A DNA stretch of 64,000 bases from Timema cristinae (Eukaryota; Arthropoda; Insecta; Phasmatodea; Timematidae), in the NCBI GenBank assembly GCA_039000515.1, contig JBCFYV010011172.1:75137250-75201249 (forward strand), read 5' to 3'. The position numbers and the translations under genes were made by a program. Shown piece by piece: positions 34,276 through 45,519 of this stretch. Below the pieces are notes generated by a model. The model did not search any database and was not told the origin of the DNA. It saw only the letters and a program-made list of their open reading frames with translations. The stretch's first letter is position 1; every line of letters starts with the position of its first letter.

Positions 34276-36517
34276 CTATACAACCATTCTGTACGTGTTG
34301 ATGAGATGTTGGAACATGGTTGAGTATTTGTCAGGAGTGATAATGACTCATCTAGCCCTACAACCATTCTGTACGTGTTGATAAGATGTTGGAACATGGT
34401 TGAGTATTTGTCAGGAGTGATAATGACTCATCTAGCCCTACAACCATTCTGTACATGTTGATGAGATGTTGGAACATGGTTGAGTATTTGTCAGGAGTGA
34501 TAATGACTCATCTAGCCCTACAACCATTCTGTACGTGTTGATAAGATGTTGGAACATGGTTGAGTATTTGTCAGGAGTGATAATGACTCATCTAGCCCTA
34601 CAACCATTCTGTACGTGTTGATAAGATGTTGGAACATGGTTGAGTATTTGTCAGGAGTGATAATGACTCATCTACCCTACAACCATTCTGTACATGTTGA
34701 TGAGATGTTGGAACATGGTTGAGTATTTGTCAGGAGTGATAATGACTCATCTAGCCCTACAACCATTCTGTACATGTTGATGAGATGTTGGAACATGGTT
34801 GAGTATTTGTCAGGAGTGATAATGACTCATCTAGCCCTACAACCATTCTGTACATGTTGATGAGATGTTGGAACATGGTTGAGTATTTGTCAGGAGTGAT
34901 AATGACTCATCTAGCCCTACAACCATTCTGTACTGTTGATGAGATGTTGGAACATGGTTGAGTATTTGTCAGGAATGATAATGACTCACCTATCTCTACA
35001 ACCATTCTGTACATGTTGATGAGATGTTGGAACATGGTTGAGTATTTGTCAGGAATGATAATGACTCACCTATCTCTACAACCATTCTGTACATGTTGAT
35101 GAGATGTTGGAACATGGTTGAGTATTTGTCAGAAGTGATAATGACTCATCTAGCCCTACAACCATTCTGTACATGTTGATGAGATGTTGGAACATGGTTG
35201 AGTATTTGTCAGGAGTGATAATGACTCATATAGCCCTACAACCATTCTGTACGTGTTGATAAGATGTTGGAACATGGTTGAGTATTTGTCAGGAGTGATA
35301 ATGACTCATCTAGCCCTACAACCATTCTGTACGTGTTGATAAGATGTTGGAACATGGTTGAGTATTTGTCAGGAGTGATAATGACTCATCTAGCCCTACA
35401 ACCATTCTGTACATGTTGATGAGATGTTGGAACATGGTTGAGTATTTGTCAGGAGTGATACTGACTCATCTAGCCTACAACCATTCTGTACATGTTAATG
35501 AGATGTTGGAACATGGTTGAGTATTTGTCAGGAGTGATAATGACTCATCTAGCCCTACAACCATTCTGTACGTGTTGATAAGATGTTGGAACATGGTTGA
35601 GTATTTGTCAGGAGTGATAATGACTCATCTAGCCCTACAACCATTCTGTACATGTTAATGAGATGTTGGAACATGGTTGAGTATTTGTCAGGAGTGATAA
35701 TGACTCATCTAGCCCTACAACCATTCTGTACATGTTAATGAGATGTTGGAACATGGTTGAGTATTTGTCAGGAGTGATAATGACTCATCTAGCCCTACAA
35801 CCATTCTGTACATGTTAATGAGATGTTGGAACATGGTTGAGTATTTGTCAGGAGTGATAATGACTCATCTAGCCCTACAACCATTCTGTACATGTTAATG
35901 AGATGTTGGAACATGGTTGAGTATTTGTCAGGAGTGATAATGACTCATCTAGCCCTACAACCATTCTGTACATGTTGATGAGATGTTGGAACATGGTTGA
36001 GTATTTGTCAGGAGTGATAATGACTCATCTAGCCCTACAACCATTCTGTACATGTTGATGAGATGTTGGAACATGGTTGAGTATTTGTCAGGAGTGATAC
36101 TGACTCATCTAGCCCTACAACCATTCTGTACATGTTAATGAGATGTTGGAACATGGTTGAGTATTTGTCAGGAGTGATAATGACTCATCTAGCCCTACAA
36201 CCATTCTGTACGTGTTGATAAGATGTTGGAACATGGTTGAGTATTTGTCAGGAGTGATAATGACTCATCTAGCCCTACAACCATTCTGTACGTGTTGATA
36301 AGATGTTGGAACATGGTTGAGTATTTGTCAGGAGTGATAATGACTCATCTAGCCCTACAACCATTCTATACATGTTGATGAGATGTTGGAACATGGTTGA
36401 GTATTTGTCAGGAGTGATAATGACTCATCTAGCCCTACAACCATTCTGTACATGTTGATGAGATGTTGGAACATGGTTGAGTATTTGTCAGGAGTGATAA
36501 TGACTCACCTATCTCAC
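34276..36517. repeat. 80-bp minisatellite, 28 copies
   Basis: The 80-bp unit (caaccattctgtacatgttg, atgagatgttggaacatggt, tgagtatttgtcaggagtga, taatgactcatctagcccta) repeats 28 times, with a few 79-bp units. Three main sub-variants occur in blocks (acgtgttgataag, acatgttgatgag, acatgttaatgag), including four acatgttaatgag units in a row from 35641. Nearly all units hold tgactca, an AP-1-type site. Confidence 0.97.
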
Positions 36518-36519
36518 CA

Positions 36520-36790
36520 ACCTTCCTAAAAGTGTTACTGAGATGTTACAACATGCAGTGTCAGTTCTTCCCGCACCATGAGCATTTTCCAGCCACTGAA
36601 CCGGGAAAGTGATTCCAGCCATCAAATATTCCAGGCTCGTCATGCCAACGTTTTTGTTTATTCCAGGGTAAAGAGAGGATTGGGCCAGGGGTCCACCTGA
36701 TAAGGAACCTGAGAGGGCTAGGAGAGTTGCTATCACGTCTGACCATATAGCTCGGTAGTCATGTGTTTGTTGGTGACCACACATGCACGT
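36520..36790 (-). pseudogene. Possible piggyBac-like transposase C-terminus
   Basis: Minus-strand frames give YRAIWSDVIATLLALSG and, in another frame, GIFDGWNHFPGSVAGKCSWC followed by GKN, then a stop, then HCML. A GHFP-like string followed by CxxC and a later C/H pair resembles the zinc-binding tail of DDE_Tnp_1_7 (piggyBac-type) transposases. A 110-residue open frame (36841-36509) spans the region but mixes with the family frame. A short exon of an unrelated gene is the alternative. The last stretch (36518-36556) resembles the 80-bp satellite unit beside it. Confidence 0.4.
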
Positions 36791-36977
36791 TTGATCACAA
36801 TATATTATCTTCAAACGTATGTTAATACATTTCATCAACATTTCTCAAACTCTTAATCCCGTTCGCCTAGGTTGGAGAGCTAGAATTTATTCTTTACTTT
36901 GATTTTAATAGGAATAACCTTTTATAAAATACATACCTTTTTGGGAAAGGGGGGGGGGGTCGATTTGATTTCACACT

Positions 36978-38555
36978 TAGATGTTACATTTACTTAAATT
37001 GATTGGTATAACTTTTTTGGTCAATTGAATCAAGATGAAAATAAGAAAAATAACGTGCAAGATGATTTATTTAAAGGAATTCCTAATTTATAATGAATCA
37101 ATAAGTCAATTAAAACAGGTACAATGGCACTTTTAAAAAGTCATCAGTAAGATTGTACAATAAAAATGTTCTGGAACTATTAAATTAACAGATAAGCAAG
37201 GAAAGATGTGTGTTAACATCGGGAATAAGATCATAGTCCCAATTTGAAGGTTAGCTTGATTGTTTAGGTGTTTTACCTAGTATTTAACTTAGTAACCATC
37301 TAACTTTTAATCTCACATTTTTATTTTTTATAACCTAATCAACTATTCAGATGTCAATTTTTGTTTAGTATCTTTTTATATTGTAATATTTCATGCGTTA
37401 TATTCTTTATTGGGATCTATTTAGAATGTTTCTTTATCATAACTTAAATATTTATTAATTTTGCACTGGTTTTGTCTCAGAGCTGAAGATGGCATAATCG
37501 CCGAAACATGTCGTCACCCAGCCAAGATTAACGTAACTGTTCAACCCTAAATAAGGAGAGAAATTAAAACCAAACAAATAAGGAACGTCACTTTATTATA
37601 AACTCTTAAGATGTTAGTTTATACTTATGTATTTCATATTAATCAATTTGTACTTATTTATACTATCCTGTATTTGTAACAAATTAAACTAGAGTACAAG
37701 TATAGCCTGGATGACACACATCCGTTGATTTTCAAATAAATCTCCTAAATAATCAAGTATCTCGATACTTAACACAGGCAAAATTATATAAACAATTGGC
37801 TTGAATAACAAGTTCAGTACTAATAGATCGCTAGTACCTATTTTAATAATTTGGTGAAAAAAGTTAATTGTTATGTCATAACTTTAATTTTAATATATTT
37901 CATGTTGATATTTTATACTGTTAATTGTCTTTGTTGTAGGCTACATAAATAACAATCTAGTCAAACTAATTAACTTTTCTATTAATCATTATAAATGTCA
38001 CTGCTTAATATATTTTAATCATTACATAACAAACTTTCCTTGTAAACTTGTTTTCAAACAATTTACCAGTGTATATATAATTAATTTAACTAATAATTTC
38101 ATTATTAATGGCATACCAATTTATCTATTACTTTTGATAAGTCATACCTTTCATATAACCTTTAAAATAGTCTATGTCAATGTTATTAAAATTTAGTAAT
38201 TGTATTTGTTAACATTTTTAAGGTATTAATAACTACAATCCAGTCAAATTTCCAATTTATCCACAACTCAATTTGCTCGTCAGCCAATCCTATAACCTGC
38301 TATTGTTTAAAATATTTTAATCATCTTTCCTTGTTTATCTGTTAATTTAATAATTTCAGGACAATATTATTGTATAATCTTACTGATGACTTTTCAACAG
38401 TGCTGTTGTACCGGTTTTAATTGACTTCATAATTCATGATAAATTAGGCCTTTATTTAAATAAATAATCTTGAACGTTATTTTTCTTATTTTTAGCTTGA
38501 TTTAATTGACCAAAAGAAGTTATACCAATCAATTTAAGTAAATATAACATCAAAG
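36978..38555. mobile_element. Element with about 240-bp inverted repeats
   Basis: The segment 36978-37212 is the diverged inverse complement of 38320-38555. Matching strings include ataacttttttggtcaattg against caattgaccaaaagaagtta, and agtcatcagtaagattgtac against ttgtataatcttactgatga. The interior of about 1.1 kb is AT-rich and non-coding, with a Penelope-like motif at 37483-37515. Long inverted repeats with a non-coding core fit a foldback or MITE-like DNA element; no clean target duplication was found. Confidence 0.75.
37483..37515 (+). ncRNA. Possible Penelope-type hammerhead-like motif
   Basis: The string ctgaagatggcataatcgcc, followed by gaaacatgtcgtc, has the CUGANGA and GAAA boxes separated by a short ggc/gcc stem. 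Similar strings occur in the terminal regions of Penelope-like elements, which are known to carry small hammerhead ribozymes. An unpaired U next to the stem argues against activity. The call rests on motif shape only. Confidence 0.3.
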
Positions 38556-38593
38556 TACGTTCCTTATATTATAATATTTTCTCTGTGCTAATA

Positions 38594-38856
38594 ACCCGCC
38601 TCGGTGGCCTATTTGACTAACATGTTATATCCGTGTTAAGCTGGTCTGCCGAGGACGGGGATATCAAGGTTCAATTCTCGCTCGGGTGAACTGGGGTGGT
38701 TTATCTTAGATTGTTTTATACTCTCCCTCCACGCAAATGTGAGTTCACTTTCTCTATATTCAACCTTCCCAATTCCTAACCAATTAGTGAAATTAATACT
38801 TAAGCGTAATACCCGAATGGGTAGTAAGACGCGGTGCTAAGTATTATCAGTATCAT
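38594..38856 (+). repeat. SINE family A, full length, TSD
   Basis: The head (cctcggtggcctatttgact) has a mutated A box, a B-box-like ggttcaattctc, the body and the shared tail (cgaatgggtagtaagacgcg, gtgc). The flanks ctgtgctaata (38583-38593) and ctatgctaata (38857-38867) differ by one base. Confidence 0.85.
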
Positions 38857-38974
38857 CTATGCTAATACGGATGCACATAGAGGAGGAATTTTTCATATTT
38901 TCTTCGTGCTAGTGCGGGTGCACCTCTAAAACTGCCCTAACCATTCTAACTTCTTAGATAACCATGGGGTTTTC

Positions 38975-39215
38975 CACCCCACCACGTCTTAATGACCATC
39001 TGGGATATACGCATTCTAATCACACTAATGGGGTAGGGACAAACAAGGTAAAATTTGGAGTGAACTTACCCACGTTTGCGTGTAAGAAGAGTGGAGAACC
39101 ATTTAGTAAATATTTCTTCAATACACCCAACTGGAATTCAAACCTCAAACAGACCGTCAATAGCAAACCAGACTAGATGAGTCTGACATTAAAACCACGT
39201 GCCCACCATGATATT
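38975..39215 (-). repeat. SINE family B, minus strand
   Basis: The + strand shows the reversed tail (ccacgtcttaatgaccatct), reversed body (aaatttggagtgaacttacc, cacgtttgcgtg), B-box-like ggaattcaaacc and head remnant agactagatgagtctgac..cacgtgcccacc. Confidence 0.65.
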
Positions 39216-39373
39216 ATAATGGGAAAAACTCTCAAAATGTTTCTATTTATCTATTCACGCAAATTGTTCTACATTTTACTTCCCTCATGAGTGATAACCC
39301 TGATGGAAGGTAAGACGTGGAGCACCAGTTGCTCTTATTTATATAACGTTTAAAAACGTTAGTAATTTTAAAA

Positions 39374-39668
<295 letters not shown>

Positions 39669-39787
39669 TAGTAATTTTAAAATTACGTTATTTTGCGATG
39701 GCGTTTCTACACGCTCTCTTTATATCATTACCTTGTAATGCGGGCTAACTAGCCTACGAAACTAAGTGATTGGTTCGTGTGTTCCAG

Positions 39788-39850
39788 GACAAGCTCTTGA
39801 CCAAGTTGGAGGAAAATGAACCCGAGCTGGCCACCTCCCAGGAGGATGAG
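39788..39850 (+). CDS. Candidate 63-bp internal exon of unknown gene
   Basis: Sixty-three bases open with GAC AAG CTC TTG ACC AAG and end with CAG GAG GAT GAG. They are bordered by a 3' splice-site-like tgtgttccag and a consensus 5' splice site gtgagt. The exon is 21 codons in phase 0 and reads DKLLTKLEENEPEL, then ATSQEDE, a charged helix-prone peptide. Its composition is much richer in G and C than the flanks, and codon endings are mostly G or C, unlike the TE debris around it. The parent gene is not recognised and no second exon was found, so the window may be largely intron of that gene. Chance cannot be excluded. Confidence 0.55.
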
Positions 39851-40094
39851 GTGAGTTCATTTGTACTGTTGGTGGGTGCTTTAGCTATCAGGGTTTCCGA
39901 CATCTTGACAAACGTCACTAACACTTGACGAACTTTATTTGCACTTAACGTTGGTTTATTTATTGATATGAAATAGTAAAAAATTAAAAATAGTTGCCTG
40001 TTTTTGCTTATTTTTAGTTGTACAAATCAGTTTTTCTACTTTTTACTTTCTCTCGACCTCTTAAAATACTATTGTGGTCATTAAACATATTGAA

Positions 40095-40890
40095 CTCACG
40101 ATTTTTATATAATATGTCGACGTTTCATGACCTCCCTGAAACAGAAAAAGTGGTTTTCACGATGATGTCTGTCTGTATCTCGGTCTAGAGCCTAAACAAT
40201 TTTACTTATCGACTATTGGTATCTGGAGTTTTCATAAGGTCCCCACAAGGATTTTTTGGAATTATTTATATAAACTTAGAATTAAAGGTTGTTCGACTGA
40301 AGGGCAAAAATATATCAAATCGATTTTCTCAAAACTCGCTCTAACGATTTTTGAATCTAGAAATTGTTTAGCATTTAAAACAAAACGGCAATTCTTGTTT
40401 TACCATGAAAATTACTTTAAGGGTATGCTTATTTTACATTAGTAGAAACTTCCAATTTTGATTGTACATCCGTAACTATTTGAGATATGAAATAATTTAT
40501 CATTATAAAGACGTAGTAATATTAAATATAACATTATTTTATTTAAAACATATTTTTAATAAATCACTTGTTTTTCAACTATGAGCCAATATATTTTTTT
40601 ATTCAAGTCTTGATAGTGAAATTAATTTTTATGTTTTTGGTGGACAGATATGATCCTCTTTTCTTAATTTTTTTTAACAGTATTTTATTTATTTCGGGAT
40701 CTTTGAAATATTGTTTCTACAACATTGTATATTGTTTCGCTTCGAAAATTTTACAAATTTTTAGCAAATGTCTTTATTTTAAGATTAAAAGAGAAAGTCT
40801 GTGCGGTGCTCCGTACCATTTATTTTGTTGTATAACATGGTGTTATTTCTTCGATGTTGGTAGTTTGATATTCAAGCTCTAATGGCTGCC
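40095..40890 (+). repeat. Unclassified 0.8-kb interspersed repeat, copy 1
   Basis: From gacgtttcatgacctccctg through tgtctgtctgtatctcggtc and the end tgtctttattttaagattaa, followed by cgtaccatttatttt, this parallels 59805-60555 over its length. Both copies have a hydrophobic open frame near their 3' end containing CLYFKI (here 40568-40882, 104 residues). The frame may be a decayed remnant of a coding region or chance. No terminal repeats were identified. Confidence 0.6.
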
Positions 40891-40899
40891 ATCATATGA

Positions 40900-41415
40900 G
40901 TCCAGTGTGTGTCCTTTTATTCATGAGCAAACTTGATCTAACAAATGATTCAGCGCTGTCTAGCTGTTGAGACTGAACTAAAGATACTTATGACATTCAA
41001 TTCCAAGAAGTAAGGAGAATTTTACAGAAAAACTACCTGCAATATATTCCTAGCGCAGTAACAAATTACTAAAATGCCTGTATAATCTTTTATACAAATT
41101 GCCGTGACTACAAACAAACCATGTTAAGAACATAACACTACTGGAACCATGATAATATCAGATACATAATATGTTATGTAGGGACACCAACATTTCGCGA
41201 GATGTATTTTTATGAACTTTTACTTAGGATATCTAACAGCACACAATTGAAACTAATTTTTTAATTAATTATAAACCTACATGCACGAAATAAAACTTTT
41301 GTGTGTGTGTGTGAAATTAGGCATTTTATCTTTTAAATGCAAACTATGATACATTTTGTTGACTTAGATGCAAGTTATCGTTAAAAATATTCAAAATATT
41401 ATAAAATGGTTTCTC
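40900..41415. other. AT-rich stretch, nothing recognised
   Basis: I see no gene or repeat structure between the 0.8-kb repeat and the Helitron, apart from a short TG run near 41301. Confidence 0.5.
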
Positions 41416-41419
41416 AGTA

Positions 41420-41999
41420 TCTTATTAATATTATAAATGCGAAAGTTTATGTGTTTGGATGTTTGTTTCTCAATCACGTCAAAACTGCTGAACGGATTAG
41501 AATGAAACTTTGTAGGTAGGTAGAGTATGTCCTGGAATAACATATAGGACTATTCCCAACTTTTGATTTTAAATAATAATAAATATATGATTATAATGTG
41601 ATTGAAATAATGTTATTTAAGAATTTGTGATTTAATACTTTGTAATTAAAGTAAATAGTAATTAGTGTGACATAGTTTCATACTAATAAGTAATAAAATA
41701 TATTATGTGATTTTAGCTATGTAGTTCGAAAAAGAATACTATTTCATTTATTTATTTTACTAATTTTGAGGGTAAAATTTTAAAAAAATAATTAAATTGA
41801 TAATTGATAACTTTTTTCTTTTATTACGAAAATTTAAAAGTGAGAATTAAAATATGGCAAAATTATTTACAGCTAGAACTGAGAAAAACACACAGATATT
41901 TGAAAAAAATAAAGTTTGATTTATGACCAAAACAGTTTTGTTAAAAATTAAAAGATTTTATCAATTATTGCGGGCAAAGCCGCGACGGGTAAAAGCTAG
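41420..41999 (+). mobile_element. Non-autonomous Helitron, 580 bp
   Basis: The 5' end is TC (tcttattaatattataaatg) and the 3' end is CTAG, which fits CTRR. It is preceded by the hairpin gcgg/ccgc in cgggcaaagccgcg and the string gacgggtaaaag. The element lies between A (41419) and T (42000), the Helitron target. The 5' segment (gcgaaagtttatgtgtttgg and aactgctgaacggatt) is familiar from insect Helitrons. The interior of about 580 bp has no Rep/helicase, so it depended on an autonomous partner. Confidence 0.92.
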
Positions 42000-42059
42000 T
42001 AAGTAATATATTTCCCACAGCCGAAGAGTATTTATAAAAGATGTATTATTATTATTATT

Positions 42060-42640
42060 ATATTATTGTTTGTTTGTTTGTTTTTAATATTTTCAATAAC
42101 AAAATTTCTTGCAAATTTGCCCTTGATCAAGTAGGCGTTCATATCCCTTCTCGGGCTTCTCGTAATCCTAAATTGTTTTTTCTCGAAAGCTCTTATAAGA
42201 TGAGCCCTATAGGTCGTTGTATCCATAGCGCCAATTCTAGATTTGTCGAATTCGACTTTTATCATAAAAGGTAAACTAAACTCAGAGAGTTATTTAAGGT
42301 TATCTCATATCAATAATTTATCATGTATAGGTTTTGCCTATATTATTTAAACTTACAATATTCTGATCTATTTTTTGCATAATGTTACTATTACTACTGC
42401 TTACTATTTAGTTATTTGTTTTTAATGTTACTTTTTATTATTATTATTATTATTATTAACTACTTTTTTTATCTCGTAACTATTCATCAGTATGTATACT
42501 TATTTAGCTAATATTGTTTATCTTATTTTCTCGTGTATATGTGTTTGTAAGGTACTTGTGTACTTTCAGTGCTGGCCTGTTATAGGTCTTACGACTGTTG
42601 GCCAGCACTATAATAAAGGAAATTGAAATTGAATTGAAAT
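42060..42640 (+). mobile_element. Jockey-like LINE 3' end
   Basis: A short frame reads VGVHIPSRASRNPKLFF and MSPIGRCIHSANSRFVEFDF before a stop at 42274. This layout resembles the extreme C-terminus of Jockey/I-type reverse transcriptases, where a basic IP.RTRN..LF motif precedes a run ending in F. An AT-rich 3' untranslated part follows, then the tail gaaattgaaattgaattgaa, typical of such LINEs. It is strongly 5' truncated. A family C SINE abuts the tail. Confidence 0.6.
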
Positions 42641-42872
42641 TATTATTATTATTATTAGCACCGCGTCTTACTACCCGTTCGGGTTATACGCACTTACGCT
42701 AATGTGTAATGGTAGGGTGATTATGAGATGAAATGAAGGACCTACAGTTTAACGTGGAATCCGAACCACGGTGGAGGCCTGGCATTCCCCACATTCACAA
42801 GATGTCTTGTCAGAGGTGAAGGAAGGGTTTGGTAATCAGATAAAACTCTGCCGGGACCGAGGATTGAATATA
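42640..42872 (-). repeat. SINE family C, minus strand, head lost
   Basis: An ATT run, the reversed shared tail (accgcgtcttactacccgtt) and the family C body lead to gccgggaccgaggattgaat, where it stops inside the B box. Confidence 0.85.
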
Positions 42873-42887
42873 AAAGATGTAACCCGC

Positions 42888-43125
42888 TCCATTGGCCGCG
42901 TGGTATAACGCGCTACTATTGCAGCGGATTAGACTGCTGATGACGGGCGATTGAGTTTAGAATCTCAGTCGCATGCACCGAGAGTGGTTTTTCCAAACAG
43001 GTTTTCCACACTCCCTCCATGCAAATGCGGGTAAATTTCCTCTGAATAGAACCTTCGTAATCCATTAAACCATTAGCGTAATTAGTACATAAGCGTATAA
43101 CCTGAACGGTTAGTAGGACGCGATG

Positions 43126-43127
<2 letters not shown>
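42888..43127 (+). repeat. SINE family B with TA-rich end
   Basis: A-box-like ttggccgcgtggtataacgc, a decayed B box (gagtttagaatctcag), the body gcaaatgcgggtaaatttcc and the shared tail (cctgaacggttagtaggacg) are present. The usual AAT run is replaced by the long TA run at 43128-43205. Confidence 0.8.
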
Positions 43128-43194
<67 letters not shown>

Positions 43195-43205
43195 ATATAT
43201 ATATA
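43128..43205. repeat. TA microsatellite
   Basis: About 38 TA units with one interruption lie directly after a SINE tail. Confidence 0.95.
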
Positions 43206-43325
43206 AGATGTGTTTAAACCGTTTATTATGACGTACATATTTTGAACGGGCGCACTTGAATTCCGGAATAAAGTATATGTCAGCCTGTGCACATGAGTTT
43301 AGGAACAACCTGTAATAACATTCAA

Positions 43326-43392
43326 CTCCTAACCCATAACCTAACCTAGACTAACCTAACATAGTCTAGCCTCACCTAACATAACCTCAATT
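43326..43392. repeat. CCTAA-rich degenerate segment
   Basis: Repeated cctaac, aacctaacct and acctaac strings occur within 65 bp. They resemble a degenerate stretch of the insect telomere motif (TTAGG) read on the other strand, but spacing is irregular. Confidence 0.35.
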
Positions 43393-43920
43393 TTACATTT
43401 TGAACAAAGTCATTATAAATTTAATTCTTATTCCACAGTTCGTGTGAGGGTATTATCATCCTCGGATGAGTTGTTCCGCAATTCGTGTGCACCAATTTTG
43501 AACAAAGGCGAATATTTAAAGATACAGCTGAAGTAAAAACAATGTTTAATTAAACGAAATAATATATTTTCAACCTAGCTTTGATTTTATTGGTCTGTAC
43601 TAATTTTAGCCGTAATATTTTAATTTGTTAAAATGTTTATACATGAAGGTAAGTATTTCTTTACCAATTTCTAAAATACAACTTTTTAATTTATCTTAAT
43701 CCATTGGTTTTATTGATCACAAATCATGATCTCCAGATGAATTACGTCCTTTGGAGGGGGATAAAGGTGTGAATATAAGTAGGCCAAAATTAACAAGCCC
43801 TTTACATGTTGTAGAGGGTTTAATTTGCTTAGAGTAGCCGCCCCCTGCCGCGAATGCTAACAGGAGGATATGAGCCAGGGAACCATGGGGGTGAAAATTA
43901 TCATCTTAATAACTCTGGAC

Positions 43921-44186
43921 GGGTGACCTGGCGGTCTAGGGGTAAGGTGTCAGACTTCTGTGCTGGCGGCCGGGGTTCAATCCTCGATCCCGGCACAGAT
44001 ATATCTGATTACCAAACCCTTCCTTCACTTCTGGCAAGACATCTTGTGAATGTGGGGAATGCCAGGCCTCCACCGTGGTTCGGATTCCACTTTAAACTGT
44101 AGGTCCTTCATTTCATCTCACATTCACCCTACCATTACACATTAGCGTAAGTGCGTATAACCCGAACGGGTAGTAAGACGCGGTGC

Positions 44187-44238
<52 letters not shown>
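43921..44238 (+). repeat. SINE family C, full length, 11-bp TSD
   Basis: This is the reference copy of family C. The head gggtgacctggcggtctagg, then ggtaaggtg, has an A box; ccggggttcaatcctcg is the B box. Body, shared tail and about 17 AAT units follow. The exact repeat aactctggacg occurs at 43911-43921 and 44239-44249. Confidence 0.95.
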
Positions 44239-44240
<2 letters not shown>

Positions 44241-44339
44241 CTCTGGACGTGAAATATATATCCAATAAACAATTAATATTGTATTTACTAGCCACTACCC
44301 ATCTAGGTCACTTTTGAAAACCACAACTATTTAACACGC

Positions 44340-44480
44340 AGTGGTTGGTACGAGGAATAAGATGGTCTGGTTTGCTTTGCAGTGATTGAAAGATCAGGGT
44401 TCAAAACCCGGCCGGGAATAAGATATTGTTTTAAAAAAAATATGCTTTTCTTCTATTTATCTATGAAAGATTTAGTTAAT
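44340..44480 (+). repeat. Decayed SINE-like head
   Basis: The B-box-like cagggttcaaaacccggccg, preceded by tggtctggtttgctttgcag, suggests a tRNA-like head. The rest is too decayed to assign to a family. Confidence 0.35.
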
Positions 44481-44695
44481 TTCGTTTATATTATACCTTC
44501 CTCACTCCTCTCATTTATTGTAAATATTTGAATACACCCACGTGTGGGTAGTTTCTCCAAACCCAGAAAGTTCTTTGCCCAATTTACAGATTGACAAAGA
44601 AACATAGTTAAAATGTGGTTTTAACTGTAGTAATATATTGGAAATATACTCGTTTATTCGAAAATGTCCTTTAAAACATTTGCTACTATATATTG

Positions 44696-45512
44696 TAGTG
44701 GTTCTCAATTTTATTTAGATTGTACCACTTGGCCGTGACTAAAAGTTAATGCACCGCCAAGATAAAAAAATCAAATCAAAGGCTTTAAAATATATGACCA
44801 CATGGTAAATTATTGATCTATTTAATATATTGGGAAAATATTTCCGTAATCATAATATTTCAAATGTGACAAAGCTGTTTAGAGAGAATCCTACTGTCAA
44901 AGTCTTAACATCACCTCTTATTGAAAATCGTTATGATCAGTTAAAAATACATAATTTTGTTGTAAAAAGTTTGTAGAAATTTTGTATACATTTTCTTCAC
45001 TAATACGTTCAAAAAAAAAGTAAAAAGTAAATCTAAACACATGAAAATGATAATTTTTAAATGTAATTCTGGAGCTGATATATTATAAATCTCAAAGCTT
45101 TTCAGTGAGAGGGGTGTGGCTTTTTGGTTTGGCACAGCTTTTTGATTTATCTGGTTGTCCAATTGAAACTTGGCTTCAACTATTGTAGCCTATTGCGGTA
45201 CTTATTTTTTAGGTTATCCATAGATGAAAAACCACTCTCACAGAGATATATTGCTGAGAAAGACATCATAAACTGCTAATGTAGAAGGTGCCAAGTAGAG
45301 GGTTAAAAATTCTCAGAAATCGGTCTCCAGCCGAGAGAAAATACGGGGAAAAGAGGGATGGAAATAACCAGAAAACGGTAACTGCCAAGAATTAGGATTT
45401 TCCATAAGTCCCGTGTTATTTTTCCCACTTTCCCTTGAGAGCTGCTCGCGTACCTCCTGGAAAGTGCCCAAGTAATCCTGGGGGTACACGTACCCCAGTT
45501 TGAGAACCACTG
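44696..45512 (-). mobile_element. hAT deletion derivative with transposase remnant
   Basis: The left end tagtggttctcaa and the right end (inverse complement cagtggttctcaaactgggg) are hAT-type termini. The flanks atatattg and atagattt agree at six of eight positions, fitting an old 8-bp duplication. At 817 bp it is far shorter than an autonomous element, and part of the transposase gene remains inside. Confidence 0.85.
45080..45290 (-). pseudogene. hAT transposase C-terminal dimerisation remnant
   Basis: The minus strand reads FSAIYLCESGFSSMDNLKNK, then YRNRLQ. This is the hallmark of the hAT C-terminal dimerisation region in ZBED/Tip100-like transposases (YLCESGFS..KTKYRNRL). A stop follows, then a weaker KKLCQTKKPHPSH that also fits the family end. 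The catalytic core and BED finger are deleted. Confidence 0.85.
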
Positions 45513-45519
45513 ATAGATT

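Noticed and set aside
36509..36841. 110-residue minus-strand ORF as a complete small gene
   Set aside because: Family-like motifs are split between this frame and the neighbouring one, which points to a decayed transposase end rather than an intact gene.
40568..40882. Small membrane protein gene (104 residues)
   Set aside because: It lies within an interspersed repeat whose other copy has only a partly similar, shorter frame; hydrophobicity reflects AT-rich composition.
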